NCBI RefSeq assembly: GCF_001514065.1
Contig: NZ_KQ948436.1
Location: 135,261-199,260 of the forward strand
From: Streptomyces antibioticus
Lineage (GTDB): Bacteria > Actinomycetota > Actinomycetes > Streptomycetales > Streptomycetaceae
Direction: 5' to 3'
DNA length: 64,000 nucleotides
How positions within the stretch are numbered: position 1 is the first letter of the stretch; each line of letters opens with the position of its first letter. Under the pieces are notes generated by a model. That model searched no databases, was not told the origin of the DNA, and was given only the letters and a program-made list of their open reading frames with translations. The position numbers and the translations under genes are program-made. Positions 41,469 through 53,000 of the stretch are shown piece by piece.

Positions 41469-41999
41469 GTGAGTGGTGTCGGGGACGGGCTGGGCAAGGT
41501 CGAAGTGAAGCTTCGCTGGGATCCGAGCCCGTACGGGGAGCCTCCTCGGCATCTCGACATCATCGCCGCGACCTACTCGGTCGACGATCCGCACGGGCGG
41601 CCGGTGTATGTCGTGCACCACGACAGCCGGTCCCCGGACGGCACGATCAACATGACCCGGCACAGCGAGACCGGCATGGGGTACGGGTTCGTCGAGGCGA
41701 TGGTGCTGGAGTTCGACCGGGTGTCGTCCGCCTACGGGCGGGTGGTGGTCGGGGTGGGCATCCATCAGGACAGCGGTCCCCGCACCTTCGGCGAGATCGC
41801 CAACGCAGGGGTGGTCGTGCTGGAGGGCTATCGGCCGCTGCTCGCCGACGACTTCACGACCGTCGCCGACGCCACGGCCGCGACGGTCGCGGAATTCACC
41901 AGGGACGAGTCCGGGGCGTGGCGGTTCCGCGGCATGGTCCGGGGGTACGACAGCGACCCCGTGCTCTTCGCCGCCGAGATGGGCAGCAGCCGGCAGTGA
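41469..41999 (+). CDS. TerD-domain protein
   Basis: 176 residues, a single TerD domain. VEVKLRWDPSPYGEPPRHLD, DPHGRPVYVVHHDSRSPDGT and VVVGVGIHQDSGPRTFGEI are typical; the Asp-rich loops bind Ca2+ in characterised members. TerD proteins are linked to tellurite, stress and phage resistance and are amplified in Streptomyces. GTG 41469 is chosen because AGGGGGAG lies 7 bases upstream. Stands alone. Confidence 0.85.
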   Translation: MSGVGDGLGKVEVKLRWDPSPYGEPPRHLDIIAATYSVDDPHGRPVYVVHHDSRSPDGTINMTRHSETGMGYGFVEAMVLEFDRVSSAYGRVVVGVGIHQDSGPRTFGEIANAGVVVLEGYRPLLADDFTTVADATAATVAEFTRDESGAWRFRGMVRGYDSDPVLFAAEMGSSRQ

Positions 42000-42048
42000 G
42001 CGGTGGGCAGTCGGCGACCGGTGATCCACGGGCGGCAGAATGGGCCGC

Positions 42049-43008
42049 ATGACCGTTTACTGCGCTGTGCTGGACGACTACCAGGGCGCCGCCCTGACCC
42101 TGGCCGACTGGAGTGCCCTCGACGGCAGGGTCGAGGTGCGGGCGTTCCGTGAACACATCGCCGACCGGGACAAGTTGGCCGCCGAGCTCGCCGACTGCGA
42201 GATCGTCGTCGCCATGCGGGAGCGCACCCCGTTCGACGCCGACCTGCTGAGCCGGCTGCCGAGGCTGCGGCTGCTGGTGACCACCGGGATGCGCAACGCC
42301 TCCATCGACCTCGCCGCGGCCACGGCCCAGGGCGTCACCGTCTGCGGTACGGCGAGCAGTTCGACCCCGCCCGTCGAACTCACCTGGGCGCTCCTGCTCG
42401 GCCTCGCCCGGCATGTCACCACCGAGAGCCGCGCCCTGCGCGAGGGCGGGCCGTGGCAGTCCACGGTCGGGCAGGACCTGCACGGCCGCACCCTCGGCCT
42501 GCTCGGGCTCGGCAAGATCGGCAGCCGGGTCGCCAGGGTCGCCACCGCCTTCGGAATGGAGGTGGTGGCATGGAGCCAGCACCTGACCGCCGAGCGGGCC
42601 GCGGAGGAAGGGGTGCAACTCGCTGACGGCAAGGAGGACTTGCTGCGGAGCAGCGACTTCGTCTCGGTCCACCTCGTGCTGTCCGACCGCACCCGCGGCC
42701 TGCTCGGCGAGCCGGAACTGCGCGCCATGCGCCCGCACGCCTTCCTGGTCAACACCTCCCGCGCCGCGATCGTCGACCGGGCCGCCCTGCTGCGGGCGCT
42801 GCGCGAGGGCTGGATCGCCGGTGCCGGCCTCGACGTCTTCGACACCGAGCCGCTGCCCGCCGACGACCCCCTGCGCGCCCTCCCGAACGTGCTGGCCACG
42901 CCCCACCTCGGCTACGTCACCGAGCACAACTACCGCACGTACTACCGGGAAGCGGTGGAGGACATCGCCGCGTTCCTGGACGGCAGCCCGGTGCGCACGC
43001 TGAACTAG
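42049..43008 (+). CDS. D-2-hydroxyacid dehydrogenase family protein
   Basis: 319 residues. NAD-binding GLLGLGKIGSRVA (about 147-159) in a Rossmann domain, with the catalytic set Arg in NTSRAAIVDRAAL, Glu in DVFDTEPLP and His in ATPHLGYVTEH. It reduces a 2-ketoacid or oxidises a D-2-hydroxyacid with NAD(H); the substrate is not evident. ATG 42049 (MTVYCAVLDDYQG) is chosen as the usual family start; ATG 42040 would add three residues. Converges with the MFS gene, 25 bp apart. Confidence 0.9.
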   Translation: MTVYCAVLDDYQGAALTLADWSALDGRVEVRAFREHIADRDKLAAELADCEIVVAMRERTPFDADLLSRLPRLRLLVTTGMRNASIDLAAATAQGVTVCGTASSSTPPVELTWALLLGLARHVTTESRALREGGPWQSTVGQDLHGRTLGLLGLGKIGSRVARVATAFGMEVVAWSQHLTAERAAEEGVQLADGKEDLLRSSDFVSVHLVLSDRTRGLLGEPELRAMRPHAFLVNTSRAAIVDRAALLRALREGWIAGAGLDVFDTEPLPADDPLRALPNVLATPHLGYVTEHNYRTYYREAVEDIAAFLDGSPVRTLN

Positions 43009-43033
43009 CGTCCGGCCGTCGGCGTACGCCGGC

Positions 43034-44608
43034 CTAGTGTTCGGGCGCCCGTCGTACCCCCGTCACCGCCATCAGCGCCCCCAGCACGCACAGCACGCCC
43101 GCGACCAGCACCGAGGTGTGCACGCCGTTCATGAAGGCCTGGTGGCTGCCCTCGACGACCGCCGACTTCAGCTGCGTCGGCATCTCGGCGGAGACGGGGG
43201 CGGCGCCCATGGCCACCGCGTCCTTCGCCTCGGCCAGGCCGCTCGCCGCCCCGGCGGGGACGCCGGCGGAGGTCAGCTCGTCCGTCAGCGTGGCGCCGAC
43301 GCGGCTGGTAATGAGGGAGATGAGCACGGACGTACCGAGCGCGCCGCCGATCTGGAGCGCGGTCGCCTGTAGACCGCCCGCCACGCCACCGTCCTTCACC
43401 GGCGCGTTCCCCACGATCGCGTCGGAGGAGGACGCCATCACCATGCCGACGCCCAGACCGAGGGCGATGAACGGCGGCCACATGGTGGTGTACGACGAGT
43501 GCGCGCCCCAACTCAGCATCGTGAAGCAGGCGATCGCCTGGAGGGCCATGCCCAGCGGCATCGTCAGGCGCGGGCCGAAGCGGCCGGTGAGCGCCGCGCC
43601 CAGCGGCGACGCCACGACCGAGGCCAGGCTCAGCGGCAGGGTGCGGACGCCGGCCTCGACGGGTGAGAAGCCGCGCACGTTCTGCAGGTACAGCATCACG
43701 AAGAAGATCACACCGAGCAGCACGAAGAAGTTCAGCGCGGTGATGACCGTGCCGATCGTCAGCGCCGGGTTGCGGAACAGCCGCATCGGCAGCAGCGGGG
43801 ACGCCACCCGGGTCTCGTACCAGCCGAAGACCAGCAGGAGCAGCACGCCCGCCGTCATCGCGCCCAGCGTGCCGCCCGAAGTCCAGCCCCAGGTCTCGCC
43901 CTTGACGACACCGAACACGACGGCGAGCAGGCCCAGCGCGAGGAGGACGACACCGGCGATGTCGAACTTCTCGTCCGCCGCGGCCGTGTTCTTGCTCTGC
44001 GGCAGCACCACCGCGCTGAAGGCGATCGCCACCACGCCGATGGGGGCGTTGATGTAGAAGACCGACTCCCAGTCGACGTGCTGGACGAGCAGTCCGCCGA
44101 CGATGGGGCCGAGGGCCGTCGACACCGAGGAGACCATCGCCCAGATGCCGACCGCCATGCCGAACTTCTTCGGCGGGAACACCGCGCGCAGCATGCCCAA
44201 GGTGTTCGGCATCAGCAGCGCGCCGAAGAAGCCCTGGAACGCGCGGAAGACGATGACGCCGGTGATCGAGCCGGACAGGCCGATCGCGACGGACGCGGCG
44301 GTGAAGCCCGCGACGCCGACCAGATAGAAGGTGCGGCGGCCGAAGCGGTCGCCGAGCTTGCCGCCGAGGATCAGGGCGGCGGCGAGCGCCAGCAGATAGG
44401 AGTTGGTGACCCACTGGAGGTCGGCCGTGGAGGCGTTGAGATCCCGGCCGATCTCCGGGTTGGCGATCGAGACGACGGAACCGTCGAGGCCGACCATGAA
44501 GAGGCCGAAGGCGACGGCTATGAGGGTCAGCCAGGGATTGGCGCGCAGACTGCTGGGTGTTGTCGTGGTCGGGGCGTCCGTGGACGTGGTCAAAGTGTCG
44601 GATGGCAT
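43034..44608 (-). CDS. DHA2-family MFS drug exporter (EmrB/QacA type)
   Basis: 524 residues with fourteen predicted membrane helices. LFMVGLDGSVVSIANPEIGR (helix 1 motif) and GGKLGDRFGRRTFYL (motif A) are typical of EmrB/QacA exporters, and PIVGGLLVQHVDWESVFYIN carries the antiporter motif C region. Proton-driven multidrug or antibiotic export is expected. ATG 44608. It lies 33 bp after the MarR gene on the same strand, in the arrangement where MarR represses the pump until ligand binds. Confidence 0.92.
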   Translation of the reverse strand: MPSDTLTTSTDAPTTTTPSSLRANPWLTLIAVAFGLFMVGLDGSVVSIANPEIGRDLNASTADLQWVTNSYLLALAAALILGGKLGDRFGRRTFYLVGVAGFTAASVAIGLSGSITGVIVFRAFQGFFGALLMPNTLGMLRAVFPPKKFGMAVGIWAMVSSVSTALGPIVGGLLVQHVDWESVFYINAPIGVVAIAFSAVVLPQSKNTAAADEKFDIAGVVLLALGLLAVVFGVVKGETWGWTSGGTLGAMTAGVLLLLVFGWYETRVASPLLPMRLFRNPALTIGTVITALNFFVLLGVIFFVMLYLQNVRGFSPVEAGVRTLPLSLASVVASPLGAALTGRFGPRLTMPLGMALQAIACFTMLSWGAHSSYTTMWPPFIALGLGVGMVMASSSDAIVGNAPVKDGGVAGGLQATALQIGGALGTSVLISLITSRVGATLTDELTSAGVPAGAASGLAEAKDAVAMGAAPVSAEMPTQLKSAVVEGSHQAFMNGVHTSVLVAGVLCVLGALMAVTGVRRAPEH

Positions 44609-44641
44609 GGCTGTGCCTGTCCTTCGGGAGGGCGTGAGTGA

Positions 44642-45097
44642 TCAGCGGGCGTGGGAGTGGAGACGTCCGCTGAGCGACTCGAGTGCGCCCAACGCCGAGC
44701 CGAGGGAGGCCAGTTCGCCGTCGGTGAGAGCACGCAGGGCGCGCGCGAGATGGGCGCCCGTGAGCTGATGGACCTCGGCCAGCCGCTGCCGGGAGGTCGG
44801 GGTGAGATGCAGATGCGCGACCCGCTTGTCGGCGGGGTCCTGGCGGCGCTCCAGCATTCCCTGCTCGGTCATCTGCGTGACGAGCGCGCTGACGTTGTTC
44901 GGCTTCATCAGCAGGGCGTCCGCGGTCTCGCGTACGGTCACGCCCTCGTGCGCCTCGACATGACGCAGCAGCGCGAGCTGGGCCTCGGGGGGCTTGGGGT
45001 GCGAGAAGTCCTGGTCGATCTGGCGGTCCAGGGCCCGGTAGAGGGCGGGCAGGCACGCCGCGAGGCCTGCGGCCACGTGGTCGATGTCCTGGCGCAT
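44642..45097 (-). CDS. MarR-family transcriptional regulator
   Basis: 151 residues. Winged helix: VTVRETADALLMKPNNVSAL as recognition HTH, then the wing RRQDPADKRVAHLHLTPTSR. ATG 45097. It is predicted to repress itself and the MFS exporter through the palindrome ACCTATGTTGACATAGGT in its own promoter. The promoter geometry predicts a leaderless mRNA. Confidence 0.92.
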   Translation of the reverse strand: MRQDIDHVAAGLAACLPALYRALDRQIDQDFSHPKPPEAQLALLRHVEAHEGVTVRETADALLMKPNNVSALVTQMTEQGMLERRQDPADKRVAHLHLTPTSRQRLAEVHQLTGAHLARALRALTDGELASLGSALGALESLSGRLHSHAR

Positions 45098-45104
45098 GCC
45101 GGAA

Positions 45105-45140
45105 GGATAAGTATGCCTGGATACCTATGTCAACATAGGT
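45105..45140 (-). promoter_or_regulatory. MarR promoter and operator
   Basis: On the minus strand TTGACA (45133-45128), a 17-bp spacer and TTATCC (45110-45105), 7 bases before the ATG, i.e. a consensus -35 and a leaderless start. The perfect palindrome ACCTATG-TTGA-CATAGGT (45123-45140) covers the -35 box, and the related half-sites GTAT...ATAC lie in the spacer. A repressor bound there would block RNA polymerase. Confidence 0.8.
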
Positions 45141-45160
45141 GATCGGGACCCGGACATGCG

Positions 45161-45190
45161 TGTGGGGCGACCCGTACGGGCCGCCCCACA
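45161..45190. terminator. Terminator of katG
   Basis: tgtggggcg (45161-45169) pairs with cgccccaca (45182-45190), and the loop itself contains the self-complementary cccgtacggg. It lies 41 bp beyond the katG stop and downstream of the MarR promoter region on the other side. Confidence 0.8.
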
Positions 45191-45230
45191 GCAGCGGATC
45201 AAGCGATCAGGCGATCAGGCGATCCGAGGA

Positions 45231-47459
<2,229 letters not shown>

Positions 47460-47530
47460 TCAGGAACTGCTCGTGGTGGTGCTTGGTGCTGCTGGTGGTG
47501 GTGCTTGGTGCTCGGTACTGCCAGTGGTCC

Positions 47531-47968
47531 TCAGGAACCGCCGGCGGACGAACAGGCGGGGCACAGGCCCCAGTAGATGACCTCGGCCTCGTCGACCGTG
47601 AAGCCGCGGTCGTCCTGCGCGGTCAGACAGGGGGCGTGACCGACCGCGCAGTCGACGTCGACGACGACTCCGCACGAACGGCACACCAGGTGGTGGTGGT
47701 TGTCGCCGACACGACCCTCGAACCGGGCCGGGCTGCCCGGCGGCTCGATACGGCGGACGAGCCCGGCCGAGGTCAGCGCGTGAAGCGCGTCGTACACGGC
47801 CTGAAGCGATATGTGGCCGACCCGGTCGCGCACCCCCTCGGCGATCATCTCGACGCCGAGGTGGTCCCCGGCGCGGACGGTCTCCAGCAGGGCGACCCGG
47901 GCGGCCGTCACCCGCAGGCCGGCCCCGCGCAGCTCTTCGGCGGGAGTCGGGGGCTGGGGTGCAGTCAT
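47531..47968 (-). CDS. furA: Fur-family repressor FurA (CatR)
   Basis: 145 residues. N-terminal winged helix (RVTAARVALLETVRAGDHLG; HISLQAVYDALHALTSAGL), metal-sensing His cluster DNHHHLVC, and two Cys-x2-Cys zinc pairs (CRSC, CPAC). In streptomycetes FurA represses its own operon with katG and releases DNA on oxidation. ATG 47968 is preferred; a TTG at 47977 falls in the -10 region. The promoter just upstream implies a leaderless transcript. Confidence 0.94.
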   Translation of the reverse strand: MTAPQPPTPAEELRGAGLRVTAARVALLETVRAGDHLGVEMIAEGVRDRVGHISLQAVYDALHALTSAGLVRRIEPPGSPARFEGRVGDNHHHLVCRSCGVVVDVDCAVGHAPCLTAQDDRGFTVDEAEVIYWGLCPACSSAGGS

Positions 47969-47975
47969 GCGGGAC

Positions 47976-48005
47976 AACCTACCCCCGTAAACACGAATAG
48001 TTCAA
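47976..48005 (-). promoter_or_regulatory. furA-katG promoter
   Basis: Minus strand: TTGAAC (48005-48000), 18-bp spacer including TATTCGTGTTTACG, then TAGGTT (47981-47976), 7 bases before the furA ATG. The spacer matches the location expected for the FurA operator. A leaderless furA mRNA follows from the geometry. Confidence 0.7.
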
Positions 48006-48104
48006 GAAAAGGAATCCTCCCAGTTTGATGGCGCGCGCCTTGACCGCAGGAAAACCCTTAGGGCGACTGCGGTGGGCCGGGGCCGGATGGGAGGATGTGA
48101 CGCC

Positions 48105-48818
48105 ATGACGTCAGGGTGGGGAACGCGCACAGTACGGGCCGCGGTGTTCGCGGCCGTCTGCGTGCTGCTCGCCGCCCTGGGCCACGTCCTGATGTCCGGC
48201 CGGCACGTGCCCGCCTGGGCACTGGCCGGCGGCACGCTCCTCACCGGGGCCGCGGCCTGGTGCCTGGCGGGGCGCGAACGCGGGCTGCCGACGGTGGTCG
48301 GGCTCGCCGTCGCCGCCCAGACGGCACTCCATGAGGGGTTCTCGCTGGCACAGCCGGTGGCGGCGGAGCCGGGCCGCATGGCGGAGCCGGGCATGGCGGG
48401 CGCGGATGCCATGGGCGCCACGGACATGGGCACGATGGACATGGGTTCGGCGCACATGGGCCTGATGCACATGGGCCCGACGCACCTGCACTCCATGGAC
48501 CCCATGGACATGGCGCACATGGGCGCGGACCACACCGGCGCCGGTTCCTCCTCCCTCGGCATGCTCGCCGCCCACCTGCTGGCCGCGCTGCTGTGCGGAC
48601 TGTGGCTGGCGTACGGGGAACGGGCCGCCTTCCGGCTGCTGCGGGCCGTCGCCGGATGGCTCGCGGCGCCGCTGCGCCTGCTGCTCGCCCTGCCCACGCC
48701 GGCCCACCGGCCGCGCACCGGCCGGCCCCGGCGCCGCTCCGAGCGGGCGCCGCGGCTCCTCCTTCTCAGCCATGCGATCACCACACGGGGGCCTCCCGCG
48801 GGGACCGCTGTCGCCTGA
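48105..48818 (+). CDS. Met/His-rich membrane protein, possibly copper-related
   Basis: 237 residues. N-terminal helices (AAVFAAVCVLLAALGHVLM, WALAGGTLLTGAAAWCLAG). Then a Met- and His-dense loop of about 60 residues (AHMGLMHMGPTHLHSMD, MDMAHMGADHTG) facing outside, then further helices (LGMLAAHLLAALLCGLWLA) and a basic C-terminus. Met and His clusters of this type bind Cu(I)/Cu(II) in copper transport proteins. ATG 48105 with GGGAGG upstream. It is followed by an ECF sigma factor gene after a repetitive gap. Confidence 0.8.
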   Translation: MTSGWGTRTVRAAVFAAVCVLLAALGHVLMSGRHVPAWALAGGTLLTGAAAWCLAGRERGLPTVVGLAVAAQTALHEGFSLAQPVAAEPGRMAEPGMAGADAMGATDMGTMDMGSAHMGLMHMGPTHLHSMDPMDMAHMGADHTGAGSSSLGMLAAHLLAALLCGLWLAYGERAAFRLLRAVAGWLAAPLRLLLALPTPAHRPRTGRPRRRSERAPRLLLLSHAITTRGPPAGTAVA

Positions 48819-49304
48819 CAGCCACTGACCCGAGGCCGCCCGCGCGCGCCTCGGGCGTCAGCCGCACGACCGCCCAGGCGCCGTGCGGCGATCTCCCCGC
48901 AACACCGGACCCTCGCCGCGCGCCCTGACACGCGGCCGGTGGGTCCGGAAACCCACGGAATCCCGTTAAGCCCTGGAATCCCCGGAGGCCGCGGAAGCCC
49001 TGGAGCCGTCGGGTGTCTGGAGTCCCGGAGCGCTGGAGGTCCGTAGTCACGGAGTCCCGGAGCTCTGAAGGCTCGGAGGCCCGGGGGTTCGGACCCCGGC
49101 ATCTTCGGAGCCCTGGAGCCCTGGAGCCCTGGAACCCCGGTGGCCTGGGGGCCTGGCGGTCCGCAGGGCTGGAGCCCGAGCCCCATGCCCCGACCCCAAG
49201 TCCCCGGAGCCCCGCAGCCCCGGAGCCCTGGCGGACCCGGAGCCCCCCGGCCCCCCGGAATCCCTGGCACCCCCGGAATTCCCGATGACCGAGAAGGACA
49301 TCAG
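48819..49304. repeat. Low-complexity spacer with degenerate CCCTGGAGC units
   Basis: 486 bp between the Met-rich gene and the sigma gene. From about 48960 to 49285 it is built of variants of an 8-9-base unit (ccctggagc, cccggagc, ctggaatc), including three exact tandem gccctgga copies around 49100. It is neither conserved coding nor a promoter I can recognise. The sigma gene's AAGGA ribosome-binding site is at its right end (49294-49298). Confidence 0.6.
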
Positions 49305-49946
49305 GTGATCACTCCTGCCCTGCCCGCTTGGCGCGAAGAATCGCGAGCCCCGGACGAGTCGACGACCGCCTGGGCGCTGGCCGCCCGTGGTGGCGACGCC
49401 GTCGCCGTCGAGCACTTCGTCCGCGCCCTGCACCGCGACGTCCTGCGCTACGTCGCCCATCTGTGCGCCGATCCCCAGGCCGTCGACGACCTCGCACAGG
49501 ACACGTTCCTGCGTGCGCTCGGCAGCCTGCACCGGTTCGAAGGGCGGTCCTCGGCCCGTGCCTGGCTGCTGTCCATCGCCCGCCGCGCCGTGATCGACGG
49601 CTACCGCTATGCCGCCGCCCGGCCCCGCCTCTCCGACACCGCGGACTGGCAGCTGGCTGCCGAACTCGCCCAGCCGCGTGGGCTGCCCGGCTTCGACGAG
49701 GGCGTGGCCCTGCTCGACCTGCTGGCCGCGCTGCCCGTCGAACGCCATGAGGCCTTTGTCCTCACCCAGCTCCTCGGCCTGCCCTACGCGGAGGCGGCGG
49801 AGATCAGCGACTGCCCGGTGGGCACGGTGCGCTCGCGCGTGGCACGGGCGCGGGAGACGCTGACCGCGCTGCTGGCGGAGGCGGAGGCGGGACGGGAGCG
49901 GGGGGTGGTCGTTGAGGTGAGTGCCGGCGCTGTGTCGGTCGGCTGA
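49305..49946 (+). CDS. ECF RNA polymerase sigma factor (SigC-like)
   Basis: 213 residues. Region 2 (about 30-95) contains VLRYVAHLCADPQAVDDLAQ and TFLRALGSLHRFEGRSSARA, the -10 binding and core-binding helices. Region 4 (about 130-190) has the HTH EAFVLTQLLGLPYAEAAEIS and VGTVRSRVARARETL. GTG 49305 has AAGGA 6 bases upstream. No anti-sigma gene adjoins. SigC of mycobacteria belongs to a similar group tied to copper acquisition; the Met/His-rich neighbour makes a metal link worth considering, by inference only. Confidence 0.88.
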   Translation: MITPALPAWREESRAPDESTTAWALAARGGDAVAVEHFVRALHRDVLRYVAHLCADPQAVDDLAQDTFLRALGSLHRFEGRSSARAWLLSIARRAVIDGYRYAAARPRLSDTADWQLAAELAQPRGLPGFDEGVALLDLLAALPVERHEAFVLTQLLGLPYAEAAEISDCPVGTVRSRVARARETLTALLAEAEAGRERGVVVEVSAGAVSVG

Positions 49947-49970
49947 GGGTGGGTGGTGTGGGGGTGGGGG
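49947..49970 (+). other. G-quadruplex-forming motif
   Basis: Directly after the sigma-factor stop the plus strand reads GGG-T-GGG-TGGTGT-GGGGG-T-GGGGG, four G-runs with loops of 1, 6 and 1 bases, a canonical intramolecular quadruplex pattern. It lies in the 92-bp gap between two convergent genes and could act in 3' end formation. Confidence 0.6.
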
Positions 49971-50038
49971 TGCGCTGGTGCGCGTGCGGTCAGTGAGGGG
50001 GCGCACCGGCGTCCGGCAGGAGAGGACCGACCGCGCCC

Positions 50039-53000
50039 TCACCGCCGTATCGCACGCACCACCCCCAGCGCCGCCCCCACCACCCCCGCCGCGGCCACCC
50101 CGCTCCCCGTCAGGGCGAGGGCCCGGGCCCGGCGGCCCGGAGGTGTCGGGCGGGCGTCCGGCGCCACACCGTACGCGCTGCCGTACGCGGCACCGGCCCC
50201 GCCCGGCAGCCCCACCGCCAGCAACTCCGCGAGGTGCACGCCCTCGTGGCCGCCGCTGTCGAACTCGGCCACCTGGGTGCGGCAGCTGAAGCCGTCGGCC
50301 AGCACCACCGTCTCCGGTGCCGCGTCCCGCAGTCTCGGCAGCAGGACGCGTTCCGCGCACGCCTCGCTGACGTCGAGATGCCCCGGCTCGAAGCCGAAGT
50401 TCCCGGCCAGCCCACAGCATCCGGAGTCCAGCCGTTCGGCGTCGACGCCCGCGCGGCGCAGCAGTTCGGCGTCGGCGTCCCAGCCGAGGACCGCGTGCTG
50501 GTGGCAGTGCACCTGCGCCAGGGCGTGCGCGGAACGCTCCGGGACCTGCGGGGGTTCGTAGCCGGGGGAGTGCTCGGTCAGCAGCTCGGCGAGCGTCACC
50601 GTCCGGTCGCGCAGCCGCCGTACGTCCCGGTCGCCGGGGAACAGGTCCTGTGCGTCCGAGCGGAACACCGCAGCGCAGCTCGGTTCGAGCACGACCACCC
50701 GCCCGCCGTCCCGCACATGCGGCGCGAGGTGTCGTACGGTACGGCCCAACACCCGCTCGGCGACGCCGAGTTGTCCGGTGGAGATCCAGGTCAGCCCGCA
50801 GCACAGCGGCTCGGTGGGCAACTCCACGCGCCAGCCCGCGTGTTCCAGGAGAGCCACGGCGGCCCGGCCGACGTGCGGATGGAAGTGGTTGGTGAAGGTG
50901 TCCGGCCACAGCAGGACGCTCCCGCGCGCGCCGTCGCCGGACGGCTCATGGCGCGCGAACCACTGCTGGAGCGTCTGGGCGGCGAACAGCGGTATCTCGC
51001 GGTCCTCGACACCGGCCGCGGCGACCGCCGCACGCGAGAGGAATGGCGTGTGGGCGAGGGCGTTCACGGCCGGGGCCAGTCGCGAGCGGCCCACCGCCTG
51101 TGCGAGCAGCGGCAGCCAGCCCATCGAGAGATGCGCGCGCGGCCGGCGCCACCAGCGGCCCTCGTAGTGGTGGGACAGGAACTCCGCCTTGTACGTCGCC
51201 ATGTCGACGTCGGCCGGACAGTCCCGTTTGCAGCCCTTGCAGGCCAGACACAGGTCGAGCGCGTCATGCACCGCCTGCGAACGCCAGCCGTCCTGGATCG
51301 CGCTGTCGCCATGACCGTCGAGCATCTCGAACAGCAGCCGTGCCCGGCCGCGCGTGGAGTGTTCTTCTTCCCGTGTGACCTGGTACGACGGGCACATCAC
51401 CGAGTCTTCGGTGGTGAGCTGGCGGCATTTGCCCACGCCCACGCAGCGGTTGGCCGCCTCGGCGAACGAGCCGCCGTCGTCCGGAAAGGCGAAGTGCAGG
51501 TCCCGGGGCGCGTAGGGCGCCCAGTCGGCGCCGAGACGGAGGTTCTCGTCGAGGCGGTACGGGGCCACGACCTTCCCCGGGTTCATCCGGTTGAGCGGGT
51601 CGAAGGCACCCTTCAACTCGTTGAAGGCACTGACCAGTTGCTCCCCGAACATCCGGGGCAGCAGCTCGCCCCGGCTCTGCCCGTCCCCGTGCTCGCCGGA
51701 GAACGAACCGCCGAACTCGACCACCAGGTCTGCGGCCCGCTCCATGAACCTGCGATACGCGGCCACCCCGTCCGCGGAGTACAGGTCGAAGGGGATGCGG
51801 GTGTGCACACAGCCCTGGCCGAAGTGGCCGTACAGGCTCGGCCCGGTGTCGCTCAGATACCCGAACTCCTCGTACAGGTGCCGCAGTCGACGCAGATAGT
51901 CGCCGAGCCGGTCCGGCGGCACCGCCGAGTCCTCCCAGCCCTCGAAGGTGTCGGGGCGGCCCGGGATGTGCGCGGTCGCGCCGAGACCGGCCTCGCGGAC
52001 CTGCCACAACTCCGCTTCGTGGGAAGGATCGTCGAGGAAGGCGACCGTGGGATCGTGCGCGGACTCGTGCAGCCCGTCCAGCATCCGGTGCGCGTGCTCG
52101 TCGGACTCCTCGACCGTGTCCCCGCCGAACTGGACCATCAAATAGGCGTCGCCTTCCGGTAGTTGGGCGCGTGCCTTCGGATTGAGATGCTTGATCCGCT
52201 CGTCCCGGATCAGCAGCGAGTCGACTCCCTCCAGGGCGATCGGCTCGTACGGCAGGATCTCCGGTACGGCGTCGGCGGCCGCGTCGATGTCCGGGAAGCC
52301 GAGGACGACCAGCGTCTGCTCCTTCACCACCGGCACGAGCTTCAGTTCGGCGCGCAGGACGGTCACGAGCGTCGACTCGCTGCCGACGAGCAGGCCGGCG
52401 ACGTCGAAGCCGTGCTCGGGGAGGAGGGAGTCGAGGTTGTAGCCGGAGACACGGCGGGGGATGTCCGGGAAGCGGCGGCGGATCTCGTCGGCGTGGGTGT
52501 CGCGCAGGGCGCGAAGGCGGCGGTAGAGGGTGGCGCGGAGGTCGCCCTGGCGTTCGATGGCCGTGTACTCGTCGTCGCTGGTCGCTCCGCACCAGAACCG
52601 GGTGCCGTCGTAGAGCAGCACTTCTAGGCGGACGATGTTGTCCACGACCTTGCCGTACGCCTGGGCCGTGGCGCCGCACGAGTTGTTGCCGATCATGCCG
52701 CCGATCGTGCAGTTGGCGTGCGTGGCCGGCTCCGGGCCGAAGCGGAGGCCGCTGGGGGCCAGTTGGCGGTTGAGGTCGTCCAGGACTATGCCTGGTTGGA
52801 CGACGCAGGTGTGGGCGGTGGGGTTCACGGATTCGACGCGATTGCAGTACTTCGACCAGTCGATGACGATCGCCGTGTTCGTGCACTGGCCGGCGAGGCT
52901 GGTGCCGCCGCCTCGGGAGAGCACGGGGGCGTCGTACTCGCGGGCGACGGCCACGGCCTCGGCCGCGGCCTCGGGAGTACGGGGGACCACCACGCCGATC

